Below are positions 9,486 through 17,594 of a stretch of DNA of 33,895 nucleotides, piece by piece. The notes under the pieces are model-generated. The model saw only the letters and a program-made list of their open reading frames with translations, was not told the DNA's origin and did not search any database. This DNA is from a bacterium BMS3Abin03 (GTDB lineage: Bacteria > Bacteroidota > Ignavibacteria > Ignavibacteriales > Ignavibacteriaceae): NCBI GenBank assembly GCA_002898075.1, contig BDSV01000204.1:1-33895 (forward strand), in the 5' to 3' direction. A program made the position numbers and the translations under genes. Positions within the stretch are counted from its first letter, which is position 1. Each line of letters starts with the position of its first letter.

Positions 9486-10313
9486 ATGATGAGTACTATG
9501 CAAAAAATAAATTTATACACTTTGTTAATCGTTCTGTTTATTTCGGCAGTAATTATTACTGCCTGTAATCAAAATTACGTGGTATTATCTAATGATGGGA
9601 AAATAATCAGTGAAAAAAGTTTTCCCATATCGCCGGGCAAAACGCTTATTGTAAATGTTGCCGGTACAGATGTTTCGATAAATAGGTGGAACAAACCTGA
9701 AGTATATATAAAAGTGCTGGGTAACGAAAATGCAAAAGAAAAATTGGACATCAACTATAGAAATGATGATTCTTCGGTAGAACTTTCGATTAAAATGAAA
9801 CATTCATTCTTCAATTGGTTCAACGGTATTTCGCTTGCGGTTGAAATAAAAGTTCCTGAAAAGTTTAATGTTAATGTTTCTACTTCCGGGGGGGATATTA
9901 CACTAACCGATGTATCAGGTGAGCATCAACTCGAAACTTCCGGTGGAGATATAAACTGCCGGGGATTTACCGGTAATCTTAAAGTCAGCACTTCCGGCGG
10001 AGATGTTTCTCTGAAAGGAATGGATTCACAGATAGATGCGGGTACTTCCGGAGGGGACATTGTGCTGGACTATTCCGGTGAAAACTTAGGCATAAACCTA
10101 TCAACTTCCGGCGGCGATATAGATGTAAAACTACCGGCTGATTTTAATGCAGCAATGGAAATATCAACTTCCGGTGGCGATGTAAGTTGTAATTTGAACA
10201 TGAACAACATTGATAAAAACACGGAAGATGAAATAATCGCCGACCTGAATAACGGCGGTAATTTGTTTTCTGCTTCTACCTCGGGTGGGGATATTTCGGT
10301 GAGAAAAAAATAA
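9486..10313 (+). CDS. DUF4097-type beta-solenoid lipoprotein with SGGDI repeats
   Basis: 275 residues. The signal peptide ends in 'VIITAC', a lipobox with Cys27. The middle domain 'TLIVNVAGTDVSINRWNKPE' and 'NWFNGISLAVEIKVPE' is the usual entry of DUF4097 proteins. Residues 135-275 hold seven 'TSGGD[IV]' rungs spaced roughly 17-40 residues apart, matching the DUF4097 right-handed beta-helix. The rungs are also visible as near-repeats at DNA level (ACTTCCGGNGGNGA). No Shine-Dalgarno precedes the ATG at 9486; ATG 9489 or 9498 are alternatives. The gene is divergent from the BNR protein gene and ends before a bidirectional terminator. Function of the family is unknown. Confidence 0.85.
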   Translation: MMSTMQKINLYTLLIVLFISAVIITACNQNYVVLSNDGKIISEKSFPISPGKTLIVNVAGTDVSINRWNKPEVYIKVLGNENAKEKLDINYRNDDSSVELSIKMKHSFFNWFNGISLAVEIKVPEKFNVNVSTSGGDITLTDVSGEHQLETSGGDINCRGFTGNLKVSTSGGDVSLKGMDSQIDAGTSGGDIVLDYSGENLGINLSTSGGDIDVKLPADFNAAMEISTSGGDVSCNLNMNNIDKNTEDEIIADLNNGGNLFSASTSGGDISVRKK

Positions 10314-10350
10314 TAAACAAGCTCTGTTCAGATTAGTTTTAAAATTAAAA

Positions 10351-10374
10351 AAGGGCGGAATCACTCCCGCCCTT
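10351..10374. terminator. Bidirectional terminator between DUF4097 gene and trxA
   Basis: A perfect 8-bp GC-rich stem, AAGGGCGG (10351-10358) with CCGCCCTT (10367-10374), has an 8-nt loop. It lies between convergent genes and has an A-rich left flank (which would be a T tract for minus-strand trxA transcripts). It best serves trxA but may stop both. Confidence 0.7.
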
Positions 10375-10399
10375 CCATCAACCAACCAACATAAAGGGG

Positions 10400-10735
10400 C
10401 TAATTTATGTTAGCTAAGTGGGGTTTTATTTTTTCTTCCAAATATTGCTTTGGTACAGCACCTATAACCGAATCGACTACCTGACCATCCTTAAAAATCC
10501 CAAGCGTCGGGATGCTTCTTATACCGTACTTCATTGCAATATTCTGATTTTCATCCGTGTTTAGTTTTACAACCTTTAACTTGCCCTTATAATCACCTGC
10601 AAGTTCTTCAACAATCGGGGCAACAATTCTACACGGTCCGCACCACGGAGCCCAAAAATCTACTAAAACCGGGGTGTCCGACAGTAGAACTTCCTGTTCA
10701 AAATTAGAATTATTTCCTTCGACTATGTTATTCAT
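10400..10735 (-). CDS. trxA: Thioredoxin
   Basis: 111 residues, the standard thioredoxin length. The active site '[10 protein letters not shown]' has redox Cys32 and Cys35, and the conserved cis-proline loop '[10 protein letters not shown]' and C-terminal '[12 protein letters not shown]' are present. It reduces disulfides in cytoplasmic proteins using electrons from thioredoxin reductase (not in this window). There is no signal peptide. Start ATG at 10735 with AGAAGG about 10 nt upstream. It is a lone gene, with a 565-bp repeat-filled region behind it. Confidence 0.95.
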   Translation of the reverse strand: MNNIVEGNNSNFEQEVLLSDTPVLVDFWAPWCGPCRIVAPIVEELAGDYKGKLKVVKLNTDENQNIAMKYGIRSIPTLGIFKDGQVVDSVIGAVPKQYLEEKIKPHLANIN

Positions 10736-10980
10736 ACTTATTTTACCTTCTTTTGGTTTATAAATTGCAATGATTTTGATGTTTTAGATTTGAAAAAGTT
10801 TCATTTACAATATGACATAACGCGGTAATCTTCAAATTAAAAATTAAGTGGCTTTTCCCGGTGGAGCGCGCATATGTGTCAACTTAAGAATTCTTTTTTG
10901 GTAGCTGACCGATAAAAAGGCAGTTTTTATTGAATTGCCGCTACTTTCAATGCATGGATTAAATTGAATAATAAGATATT

Positions 10981-11176
10981 GGCTTTAGCCAAAATTGAAG
11001 AAAGAGCTGCAGCTAATGCCCTAATTTACTTGGGCTTACAAGTCCCCCGACTTAAAGAGACTGTGTGAAAATTAGTAAAACGGTTAAACCCGTTACAATA
11101 AAGTTGCGTTTTTCTCTTAAATTCACCGGAATGAATTCCGGTGTTAATGAAAATTTGTGTTTTTCACACAAGCTCT
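10981..11176. repeat. Composite non-coding repeat: MITE-like element with internal hairpin
   Basis: The 565-bp gap 10736-11300 has no supportable gene. It holds the palindrome GGCTTTAGCC (10981-10990). It also holds a ~121-bp segment bounded by imperfect inverted repeats, AGAGACTGTGTGAAAAT (11056-11072) and TTTTTCACACAAGCTCT (11160-11176), 14 of 17 matching. Inside is a perfect hairpin, CACCGGAAT/ATTCCGGTG with a 2-nt loop (11124-11143). The terminal sequence resembles the ends of the elements at 17263 and 30176. Looks like a decayed non-autonomous element plus REP-like hairpin. Confidence 0.5.
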
Positions 11177-11300
11177 AAAAGTCGAGGCAATTAAGTTGAA
11201 GCACCTGCGGTGGAACGGGAGGAGTGACAATCAAGAATACTGGCTTTTTAGAGTGAGTTTATAAATGAAATTGAATTCGATAATGTGCCGGGAACAACAA

Positions 11301-12857
11301 TTACAACTCGGCTTCCATCTCTTTTTCGTAAAACTTGCGATAACTTTTAATTGCATCAAAAATTGCCTCGGCTAACTGCTTCTGACCGTTATGGCTTTTA
11401 AGAAAAATAGCATCTTTTTTATTCGATATGAAACCGGTTTCAATAAGAACGTTCGGCATCGATGCACCCACGAGTACGTAAAACCCTGCCTGCTTTACTC
11501 CGCGTGCTTTAAGTTTTGTGTTATGCTTAAATTCATTATTTAAAAGATCGGCAAACGTTTCCGAGTATTTCATATACGCCGAGTGCGCCATACTAACCAG
11601 TATAAAATTTTCATCGGTAAGCTTTTTATACCTTGCCGGGTCATCTTCATATTCAATAACGCTGTTTTCTCTTTCTGCAATAGTTATTGCTTCGCTGGTT
11701 CTTCCCGGTCTTAAAAGATAAACCTCAATACCGTTCACATCGGTAGGTTTCTTTTTTGTTGAATTGCAATGAATAGAAATGAAGAGCTTGCCGTCTTTTT
11801 CGTTTGCAATTTTCCCGCGTTTGTATAGATCAACAAACTTATCCGTCTTTCTTGTATAAACAACTTTAACATCTTTCATATTTTTTTCGATGAGCTTGCC
11901 TAATTTCAGCGCTACTGAAAGGTTTATATCTTTCTCTTTAACTTTCCCTATTCCTATCGCCCCGGGATCTTTACCGCCATGACCCGGGTCGATAACTATT
12001 ACATCAAAACCCCATTTTTTTTGCGTCTTCAGTTCGTTTTCAAAATTTGTAAATATCTTGTTGTGAATTGTAACTATAATATCGTTACTTCCCTCAACAT
12101 TCATCACTTCGTAAGTTGAATACCCTTTGCCGACAACGATTTTAAATTCAGTGTCCGGTCCGATATTTTTTGTTTCGATCTTTTTAATTAATCCATTTAA
12201 ATGATCACGATTAATTCTGGAAACATCTGCATTTACTTTTCTGAATATCAGCGTAAGTATGCCGTCTTTAAATGAACTATAATATGAGGGTATTCTTTTA
12301 CTCGTTTGAATTTTTATCAGTGTACCGTTAGCTTTTTCCGAAATCATAATTCCGGTTACATCGAATGCCCCCGTTTTTTTGTACTCGGTTGAATGGGTAA
12401 ACCATTGTTTATCACCGATTATCTTACCGCCGATAATAAGCTTATTCGGCTGAGCAAAAATAATTTCCCTGCCGTAAGCTTTTGCAACCGGTCCGATGAT
12501 ATATTTTAAAGGGACAAAAATTAATTGCTTCAGATAATAACTCGAAGTGGGCAGTTGAAATATCCACTGGCTGCCTGAAACTCTTTCAGTAATAACCAGG
12601 TAGGGATTCTTCGAGGTTACCTTTAATAAATAATTATTGAACTTTAATTCGAACTTTCCATTTTTCTCGTTGAAGAAGTAATTGATGTTTAACGCTTCGG
12701 CAAAATCCCTGATCGAAAAATAAAGAATTCCCTCACGCGTATATGCAGGTATCGGTTTAACTGTCCCGCCGGATTGAATATACACCATATCAAAGTTCTG
12801 GGCAGTTGCATTTGCAAAAAGCAGGAAGAATAAAATGTAAAGGAATTTAAAATTCAT
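11301..12857 (-). CDS. N-acetylmuramoyl-L-alanine amidase (Amidase_3, AmiC type)
   Basis: 518 residues with a Sec signal peptide (cut near 'ANATAQ', residue 20). Residues 25-280 are an N-terminal beta-rich region with a copper-amine-oxidase-N/AMIN-like feel ('IPAYTREGILYFSIRDFAEA'), probably for localisation. The catalytic zinc amidase domain spans about 285-515: H293 in 'DPGHGGKDPGA', E308 in 'KEKDINLS', H363 in 'FISIHCNS' and catalytic E473 in 'NVLIETGF', so all zinc/catalytic residues are present. It cleaves the amide between MurNAc and the peptide stem in the periplasm, typically for daughter-cell separation. It lies 22 bp after the methyltransferase-like gene on the same strand. Confidence 0.92.
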   Translation of the reverse strand: MNFKFLYILFFLLFANATAQNFDMVYIQSGGTVKPIPAYTREGILYFSIRDFAEALNINYFFNEKNGKFELKFNNYLLKVTSKNPYLVITERVSGSQWIFQLPTSSYYLKQLIFVPLKYIIGPVAKAYGREIIFAQPNKLIIGGKIIGDKQWFTHSTEYKKTGAFDVTGIMISEKANGTLIKIQTSKRIPSYYSSFKDGILTLIFRKVNADVSRINRDHLNGLIKKIETKNIGPDTEFKIVVGKGYSTYEVMNVEGSNDIIVTIHNKIFTNFENELKTQKKWGFDVIVIDPGHGGKDPGAIGIGKVKEKDINLSVALKLGKLIEKNMKDVKVVYTRKTDKFVDLYKRGKIANEKDGKLFISIHCNSTKKKPTDVNGIEVYLLRPGRTSEAITIAERENSVIEYEDDPARYKKLTDENFILVSMAHSAYMKYSETFADLLNNEFKHNTKLKARGVKQAGFYVLVGASMPNVLIETGFISNKKDAIFLKSHNGQKQLAEAIFDAIKSYRKFYEKEMEAEL

Positions 12858-12879
12858 TGATTTAAAGAATTGAATATTT

Positions 12880-13458
12880 TTAACCTATAAAAGGTATAAA
12901 AAATCCGCTTTTCTTTTTATAGCCGGAAAACTCTTCACCAAAATGTTTTGCCAAAAGTTTTTCTTCAATATTAGCCCGCATTAAGATGAAAGGAATTGCT
13001 ATTATTGCCAGCGGTGCGACTATAAAACTTAACGTTGCCGCTGCTCCGCCTAAATCAAATAATATCTGCGACAAATACTGCGGGTGGCGGATTAATTTAA
13101 ACGGACCTTTTGTAATTAATTTATGATCTTTTTTTATAAGTATATCCTGCGAATAAGAATCGCCCAACGATTTAAATGACCAAACCTGCACCCATGAAAA
13201 AATAAGATAAACGGCTAAACCTATATAACGAATTAAATCATATTCTTTTAAGTATTCCAAAGTGCCGATTTGAAAGACACCTAATATTAAGCCGACAAGT
13301 GTTAATGTTGATAAAACAAGAGGAAGCGTTTGAAGATACGTTTTAGGTTTTTCTTTGGTTGCACCTATTTTTGCTTTGAAGCCCTTTTTAGCGCCGGAAA
13401 CATTGGCGCCAAATGTTGCTACGATGTTTAATGCTACAATAATGTTGATCGGATCCAT
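12880..13458 (-). CDS. Isoprenylcysteine carboxyl methyltransferase/phospholipid methyltransferase-like membrane protein
   Basis: 192 residues with about four to five hydrophobic helices. The family signature is in the second half: 'KGPFKLIRHPQYLSQILFDLG' region (GPF..RHPxYL) and 'RANIEEKLLAKHFGEEFSGY' near the C-terminus. These form the SAM-binding part in ICMT/PEMT-fold enzymes. The bacterial substrate is unknown; members methylate lipids, isoprenoids or small molecules at the inner membrane. Start ATG at 13458; no clear Shine-Dalgarno. It precedes the amidase gene by 22 bp, suggesting an envelope-related operon. Confidence 0.82.
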   Translation of the reverse strand: MDPINIIVALNIVATFGANVSGAKKGFKAKIGATKEKPKTYLQTLPLVLSTLTLVGLILGVFQIGTLEYLKEYDLIRYIGLAVYLIFSWVQVWSFKSLGDSYSQDILIKKDHKLITKGPFKLIRHPQYLSQILFDLGGAAATLSFIVAPLAIIAIPFILMRANIEEKLLAKHFGEEFSGYKKKSGFFIPFIG

Positions 13459-13618
13459 AAGCGAAAATTTTTTGTGGGAAATATAACGAAAATTTTTTTC
13501 AGGGCAGTTAAATTGATGAATAACTTCACGGCTAATTTTTACAAAGACATATTTTTAAAGTGAGCAGAAAGAATTTATCTGATATTTTGCTTACTGCTCA
13601 TTGCCTACTGCTTACTGA

Positions 13619-13834
13619 TTAATCAACGCTTCTTCCATGTTTACTCATAATAGCCGACCATTCTTCCATGCTTAACTGTTCCGATTCTTCAATCAGCATT
13701 ATCGGGATGTCGTCCTCTATCCTGTACCTGCGGCGTGTGTTTTTGTCGGTCGACACGAGATAGTCGTCGTCCAATACAAGCTCGGCTTTGGTTTCGGGGC
13801 AGCAGAGGATGTCTAATAAATCTTTGCTTATCAT
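13619..13834 (-). CDS. Trm112-family small protein (UPF0434-like) with incomplete Zn site
   Basis: 71 residues. 'ISKDLLDILCCPETKAELVL' followed by 'RRRYRIEDDIPIMLIEE' matches the Trm112/UPF0434 pattern (LLEILxCPxCKxxL ... YPIxDGIPVML). The usual CPxC pair is changed: the second Cys is Thr ('CPET'), and no later Cys exists, so metal binding of the classical type is unlikely. Trm112 proteins activate methyltransferases; the bacterial role is not settled. A 35-residue C-terminal tail (SEQLSMEEWSAIMSKHGRS) is family-like. Start ATG at 13834, weak ribosome site. Separated from the methyltransferase-like gene by 160 bp with direct-repeat-like 'TTACTGC' units. Confidence 0.78.
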   Translation of the reverse strand: MISKDLLDILCCPETKAELVLDDDYLVSTDKNTRRRYRIEDDIPIMLIEESEQLSMEEWSAIMSKHGRSVD

Positions 13835-14001
13835 AATTTCACTTAATGTTATTAAATTTTTTTATCAAAGATAATCTATCTTTTTCAAAAGGAAAAGACG
13901 ATTGTTAAATCCTTTCGATGCTTTGGGAAAACAGCCCGTTATTACTTCATCAAAAATATCTTCGTCGAATCAGAAAAACTTTGCACCGTTAAATTGTTGC
14001 T

Positions 14002-14180
14002 CCGGCAATAAAAAAGGTTGCGTTCAGTCTATTTGTAATTTGGTTTTCGGATTTTGATTTTTTATTGAACTCTCTCTAATCTCTCTTAAAAAGAGAGAAG
14101 AATTTGGTAAAATCCGAAAACCAAATAGGAATTATATTATAACTTCTCCACAAATTAAACGCACAGTAAATAATTGCCGG
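14002..14180. repeat. 179-bp palindromic MITE-like element, copy A
   Basis: Ends are CCGGCAAT and ATTGCCGG (inverted), with an inner inverted pair TTGGTTTTCGGATTTT / AAAATCCGAAAACCAA and a central hairpin CTCTCTT..AAAGAGAG. The whole unit can fold into one long hairpin. No coding capacity. Near-identical copies occur at 20621-20799 and 32116-32315, each in an intergenic gap. Homology extends slightly past the TIRs (TTNCT before, GTTA after). It occupies most of the 392-bp gap 13835-14226; the rest of that gap shows nothing I can name. Confidence 0.8.
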
Positions 14181-14226
14181 GTTAATATTGAGGTGAATTT
14201 CGCCCGGTTGACCGGAAGCATCAAAC

Positions 14227-15420
14227 TCAACTCTTTATAAGTATCAATTCCTTCTGCGGATCGGAGATAAACTCGCACCCGTTTTTTGTAATATAAACTT
14301 CTTCCTCAAGAGTTGAAACACCGTAACCTTCAACGGGCAGCCGCGGTTCGATTGTAAACACCTGACCTTCTTCCAATTCCATAAAAGGAGCATTGCCGTA
14401 TCTTTCCCATGCCGGAAAAAGCCCCGCGACACCGTCGTGCGCCGTTTTACCAACCTGATGACCTAATCCATGAGGATATTCCGGGTAGCCGTTTTTAGTA
14501 ATGTAATTTCTGGCAATCGCATCCATATCGACTCCCTTAACACCCGGCTTAATTGCATCCGCTACAAGCTGAATAGAATCCCTGATTATTTCGAAGCCCT
14601 TCTGTACGGCTTCGGGAGGTTTCTCTTCGCCGTCGTTCAAAACATACCATGTTCGCTGAAGATCGGAACAGTAACCTTTATACAAAATTCCAAAATCCAT
14701 ATTCACCATAGTTCCCTTCTGAATTACTTTATCGCTCGGACCCATGTGCGGTCCGTTCGGGTTCGGTCCGGCAAAAACAGCCGGGCAGTGAGTTTCTTCC
14801 CATCCAAACCCAAACCCTTTCTCAACAGTTATCTTTTTCACAAAATCAGCCACTTCAATTTCAGTCATTCCGGGTTTAATAAAATGCGTTACCTTATCGA
14901 ATATCTTTAATGTTTCATCAACTGCTTCTTTCATTATTTGCAGTTCTGTTGCGGATTTTCTTCCTCTTAAGGCGGAAATAATTTCTTCGGCAGAGACTAA
15001 TCTGTTTGCAAAGTCTGTTCCTTTAAAATGATCTAATAACATTTGATACATACCGTAAGTTAAACCGTCTGCAAGTACAGCATTTTTAGAATAATTGATT
15101 GCAATTTTTTTAGGATCCTTTTTCTTTAAATACTCGATGAACGGCTCTCTTATCGATTTAAGGTAGCCGATGATGTTTTTATAAAGACCGGCTTGCTTAA
15201 AGTTTCCTTCCTCCATATCCCCAACAATTGCAGTTGCGTCTCCGTCCTTGCTTATCATAAAAGCTGCCTGCCATGTTGAGTTAACTCCCACTATCATATC
15301 CAGGGCGGGGTCATGATTTATTGAGCTTTCCCTGACAAAAGTCAGCCACATATCAATATCTTTTTCCTTTAGGATTTCAACTGTCTGGTCTATTTTTTCT
15401 TTTAATATTGAGTTGTCCAT
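14227..15420 (-). CDS. M24 family metallopeptidase (Xaa-Pro aminopeptidase type)
   Basis: 397 residues: creatinase-like N-terminal domain (1-155) and pita-bread catalytic domain (160-397). Metal ligands are complete: D242 ('NMDFG'), D253 ('CSDLQRTW'), H321 ('HGLGHQVG'), E358 ('TIEPRL') and E372 ('LEEEVYIT'); active-site H317 and H328 also match aminopeptidase P. Predicted to remove N-terminal residues from Xaa-Pro peptides in the cytoplasm; no signal peptide. An unusual 'HCPAVFAGPNPNGPHMGPSD' loop (211-230) lines the site. The start ATG 15420 has a weak site, GAGAGG, about 7 nt upstream. It is divergent from gdhA1, so the 204-bp gap carries both promoters. Exact specificity (PepP or PepQ) is not decidable. 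Confidence 0.9.
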   Translation of the reverse strand: MDNSILKEKIDQTVEILKEKDIDMWLTFVRESSINHDPALDMIVGVNSTWQAAFMISKDGDATAIVGDMEEGNFKQAGLYKNIIGYLKSIREPFIEYLKKKDPKKIAINYSKNAVLADGLTYGMYQMLLDHFKGTDFANRLVSAEEIISALRGRKSATELQIMKEAVDETLKIFDKVTHFIKPGMTEIEVADFVKKITVEKGFGFGWEETHCPAVFAGPNPNGPHMGPSDKVIQKGTMVNMDFGILYKGYCSDLQRTWYVLNDGEEKPPEAVQKGFEIIRDSIQLVADAIKPGVKGVDMDAIARNYITKNGYPEYPHGLGHQVGKTAHDGVAGLFPAWERYGNAPFMELEEGQVFTIEPRLPVEGYGVSTLEEEVYITKNGCEFISDPQKELILIKS

Positions 15421-15624
15421 TTTTACCTCTCTGAAAATATATTTTATTTACTGTCGGCAATTTATCAATTCTGTTGTGAAGTTGCTAAGTTAAATTATTT
15501 CACTATAAAAAATCTTTTGTCTTTTTACTTTAATCTTTTATCTTACATTTTCCCTGCGCTTAGCTTTATAAATATTTTACTAATTTTGAGGATTCATTTT
15601 AAAACTATTTGGCAAGAGGCGATA

Positions 15625-16965
15625 ATGAACGAATATGTTGAAAAATTAATGGCAGATGTTAAAGCCAAGAACCCGGGTGAACCTGAATTTCATCAGGCGG
15701 TTGAAGAGGTTCTGGAATCGTTAACAGTAGTATTGGAACGTCATACAGAATACAGTTCGCAGAAAATTCTGGAAAGAATGATCGAGCCGGAAAGAGTGAT
15801 AATGTTCCGCGTGCCATGGATGGATGACCAGGGCGAGATACACATTAACCGCGGCTACAGAATTGAAATGAACAGCGCAATCGGTCCATACAAAGGTGGT
15901 TTGAGATTTCACCCATCGGTAACGCTCGGCATCCTAAAGTTTTTAGCTTTCGAACAGGTATTTAAAAACGCTTTAACAACATTGCCGATGGGCGGAGGAA
16001 AAGGCGGCTCCGATTTTGACCCTAAAGGGAAAAGCGATAACGAAATAATGCGCTTCTGCCAGAGTTTTATGATCGAGCTTTACAGGCACATCGGACCGAA
16101 CACCGACGTACCTGCCGGCGATATCGGTGTGGGTGCAAGAGAAATCGGGTATCTTTATGGGCAGTATAAAAGATTAAAAAACGAATCTACAGGAGTGCTG
16201 ACCGGCAAAGGAATTAGCTGGGGCGGTTCATTAATTAGACCGGAAGCTACCGGATTCGGTGTCGTGTACTTTGCAAAGGAAATGCTTAAAACACGGGACA
16301 CCGATTTCGACGGAAAAATTGTTGCGGTATCCGGCTTCGGAAATGTTGCCTGGGGTGCAGTACAAAAAGTAACTGAGCTGGGCGGTAAAGTTGTTACTCT
16401 TTCGGGACCGGATGGATTTGTTTACGACCCTGAGGGAATTAAAGGTGAAAAGATCGATTACATGCTGAAGTTGAGAGCAAGCAATAAAGATGCAGTTGAA
16501 GATTATGCTAAAGAATTTAAAGTTGAATTTTTCGCAGGTAAAAAACCGTGGGGCGTAAAAGTAGATGTTGCTCTTCCCTGTGCAACTCAAAATGAAATTT
16601 ATGAGGAAGATGCAAAAGAATTAGTAAAGAACGGATGTATGTGTGTTTGCGAAGGTGCGAATATGCCTACTACAATTGAAGGATACAAAGTATTTACAGA
16701 AGCAGGAATACTTTACGCGCCGGGCAAAGCATCTAACGCAGGCGGTGTTGCAACATCCGGATTGGAAATGTCGCAAAACAGTATGCGTCTTCCATGGCCA
16801 AGAGAAGAAGTAGATAAACGGCTTCACGAAATTATGACGAGAATACATAACACCTGTATTACCACAGCAGAAAAATTCGGAACGCCGGGTAATTATGTTA
16901 ACGGTGCAAACATAGCAGCTTTCCTTAAAGTTGCCGATGCTATGTTGGACCAGGGATTGGTTTGA
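15625..16965 (+). CDS. gdhA: Glutamate dehydrogenase, copy 1, predicted NAD-type
   Basis: 446 residues from ATG 15625, chosen because AAGAGG lies 5 nt upstream and the length matches hexameric GDH (E. coli 447); the frame extends to 15517 but without family similarity. Catalyses reversible oxidative deamination of glutamate to 2-oxoglutarate. Active-site residues are present: K90 ('GPYKGG'), K114, catalytic K126 ('PMGGGKGGS') and D166 ('PAGDIGVG'). The dinucleotide fold reads 'SGFGNVAWG' and 'TLSGPDGFVYDPEG', with F238, P262 and D263 as in the NAD-specific Clostridium symbiosum enzyme, whereas E. coli has serines at the first two. Paired with the receiver/PEP-synthase-like gene downstream; paralog at 20962. 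Confidence 0.95.
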   Translation: MNEYVEKLMADVKAKNPGEPEFHQAVEEVLESLTVVLERHTEYSSQKILERMIEPERVIMFRVPWMDDQGEIHINRGYRIEMNSAIGPYKGGLRFHPSVTLGILKFLAFEQVFKNALTTLPMGGGKGGSDFDPKGKSDNEIMRFCQSFMIELYRHIGPNTDVPAGDIGVGAREIGYLYGQYKRLKNESTGVLTGKGISWGGSLIRPEATGFGVVYFAKEMLKTRDTDFDGKIVAVSGFGNVAWGAVQKVTELGGKVVTLSGPDGFVYDPEGIKGEKIDYMLKLRASNKDAVEDYAKEFKVEFFAGKKPWGVKVDVALPCATQNEIYEEDAKELVKNGCMCVCEGANMPTTIEGYKVFTEAGILYAPGKASNAGGVATSGLEMSQNSMRLPWPREEVDKRLHEIMTRIHNTCITTAEKFGTPGNYVNGANIAAFLKVADAMLDQGLV

Positions 16966-17149
16966 AATACAGAATTACTTAAGCAGGAAATGGTTAAAAT
17001 TCCAAAACTCAAAATCCAATCAACAAGTTTTGTTAATCGAATATTGGAATTTGAGATTTCTTTGTGTTTTGCTTTTTGAGATTTGAGATTTTAAAGTAAG
17101 CATTTGCAGGAAAATTCCAACGCATAAGTTTTTTCTTGTTCATCAATTG

Positions 17150-17232
17150 CCGTCAGTTTCAACTGACGGATTTTGATTACACTAAATCCGAATAACGGCT
17201 TTAGCCACATTTGTTCGGGTTGGGCTAAAGCC
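17150..17232. repeat. REP-like hairpins after gdhA1
   Basis: The 629-bp gap 16966-17594 has no supportable gene. It holds a perfect hairpin CCGTCAGTT/AACTGACGG with 2-nt loop (17150-17169), the same 9+2+9 design as 11124-11143. It also holds an inverted pair GGCTTTAGCC (17197-17206) and GGCTAAAGCC (17223-17232). An AT-rich imperfect palindrome around 16990-17100 ('AATTCCAAAACTCAAAATCC' versus 'GAGATTTGAGATTTT') precedes them. Resembles REP elements linked to REP-associated tyrosine transposases; no such transposase is in the window. Confidence 0.5.
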
Positions 17233-17262
17233 CTGATTGTATTTGTTGTTGTTAATTCCTTC

Positions 17263-17394
17263 TGGGGCTGTCTAAAAAGTTCAGATTAATATGTCATTCC
17301 CTTGAAAAAGGGAATCTAAAACTTTAATTGTTCATCAGATTCCCACTTTCGTGAGAATGACAGCCCAGTAAAAATTACTTTTTGGACAGCCCCA
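17263..17394. mobile_element. 132-bp MITE-like element with 18-bp terminal inverted repeats
   Basis: Ends TGGGGCTGTCTAAAAAGT (17263-17280) and ACTTTTTGGACAGCCCCA (17377-17394) match at 17 of 18 positions when inverted. The interior has a second dyad: GTCATTCCCTTG... and ...GTGAGAATGAC around AGATTCCC/GGGAATCT. There is no ORF. Sister element at 30176-30304 and a decayed one at 11056-11176. The end sequence looks like an IS terminus, so mobilisation in trans by a transposase elsewhere is likely. No clean target-site duplication is seen. Confidence 0.65.
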
Positions 17395-17594
17395 AATTGA
17401 TATAAAATTACTCCGTTTCTAAGAATTGTAATTGTATTTTATGTTTAGATTATGAATAAAAAAGGCGGCACAAATACCGCATCTCTACTTAATTCTGTCT
17501 AACTAACTTCTGTCTTCCAAACAAACCTGATTTTCATCCTTCCTTTTTCTATATTTATTTACAACAAAGCATAACTTTTTTATTACCGGTAAAT

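Noticed and set aside
13560..13620. TTACTGCTCATTGCCTACTGCTTACTG direct-repeat-like stretch as a repeat array
   Set aside because: Only two to three imperfect units with no regular spacing; not a CRISPR or clear satellite.
13862..13957. Minus-strand open stretch reading DEVITGCFPKASKGFNN
   Set aside because: Short, no start or ribosome site, and no family recognised; could be a fossil but I cannot support it.
17455..17490. GCGG-CACAAATA-CCGC hairpin as a terminator
   Set aside because: Only 4 bp of stem and no following T run.
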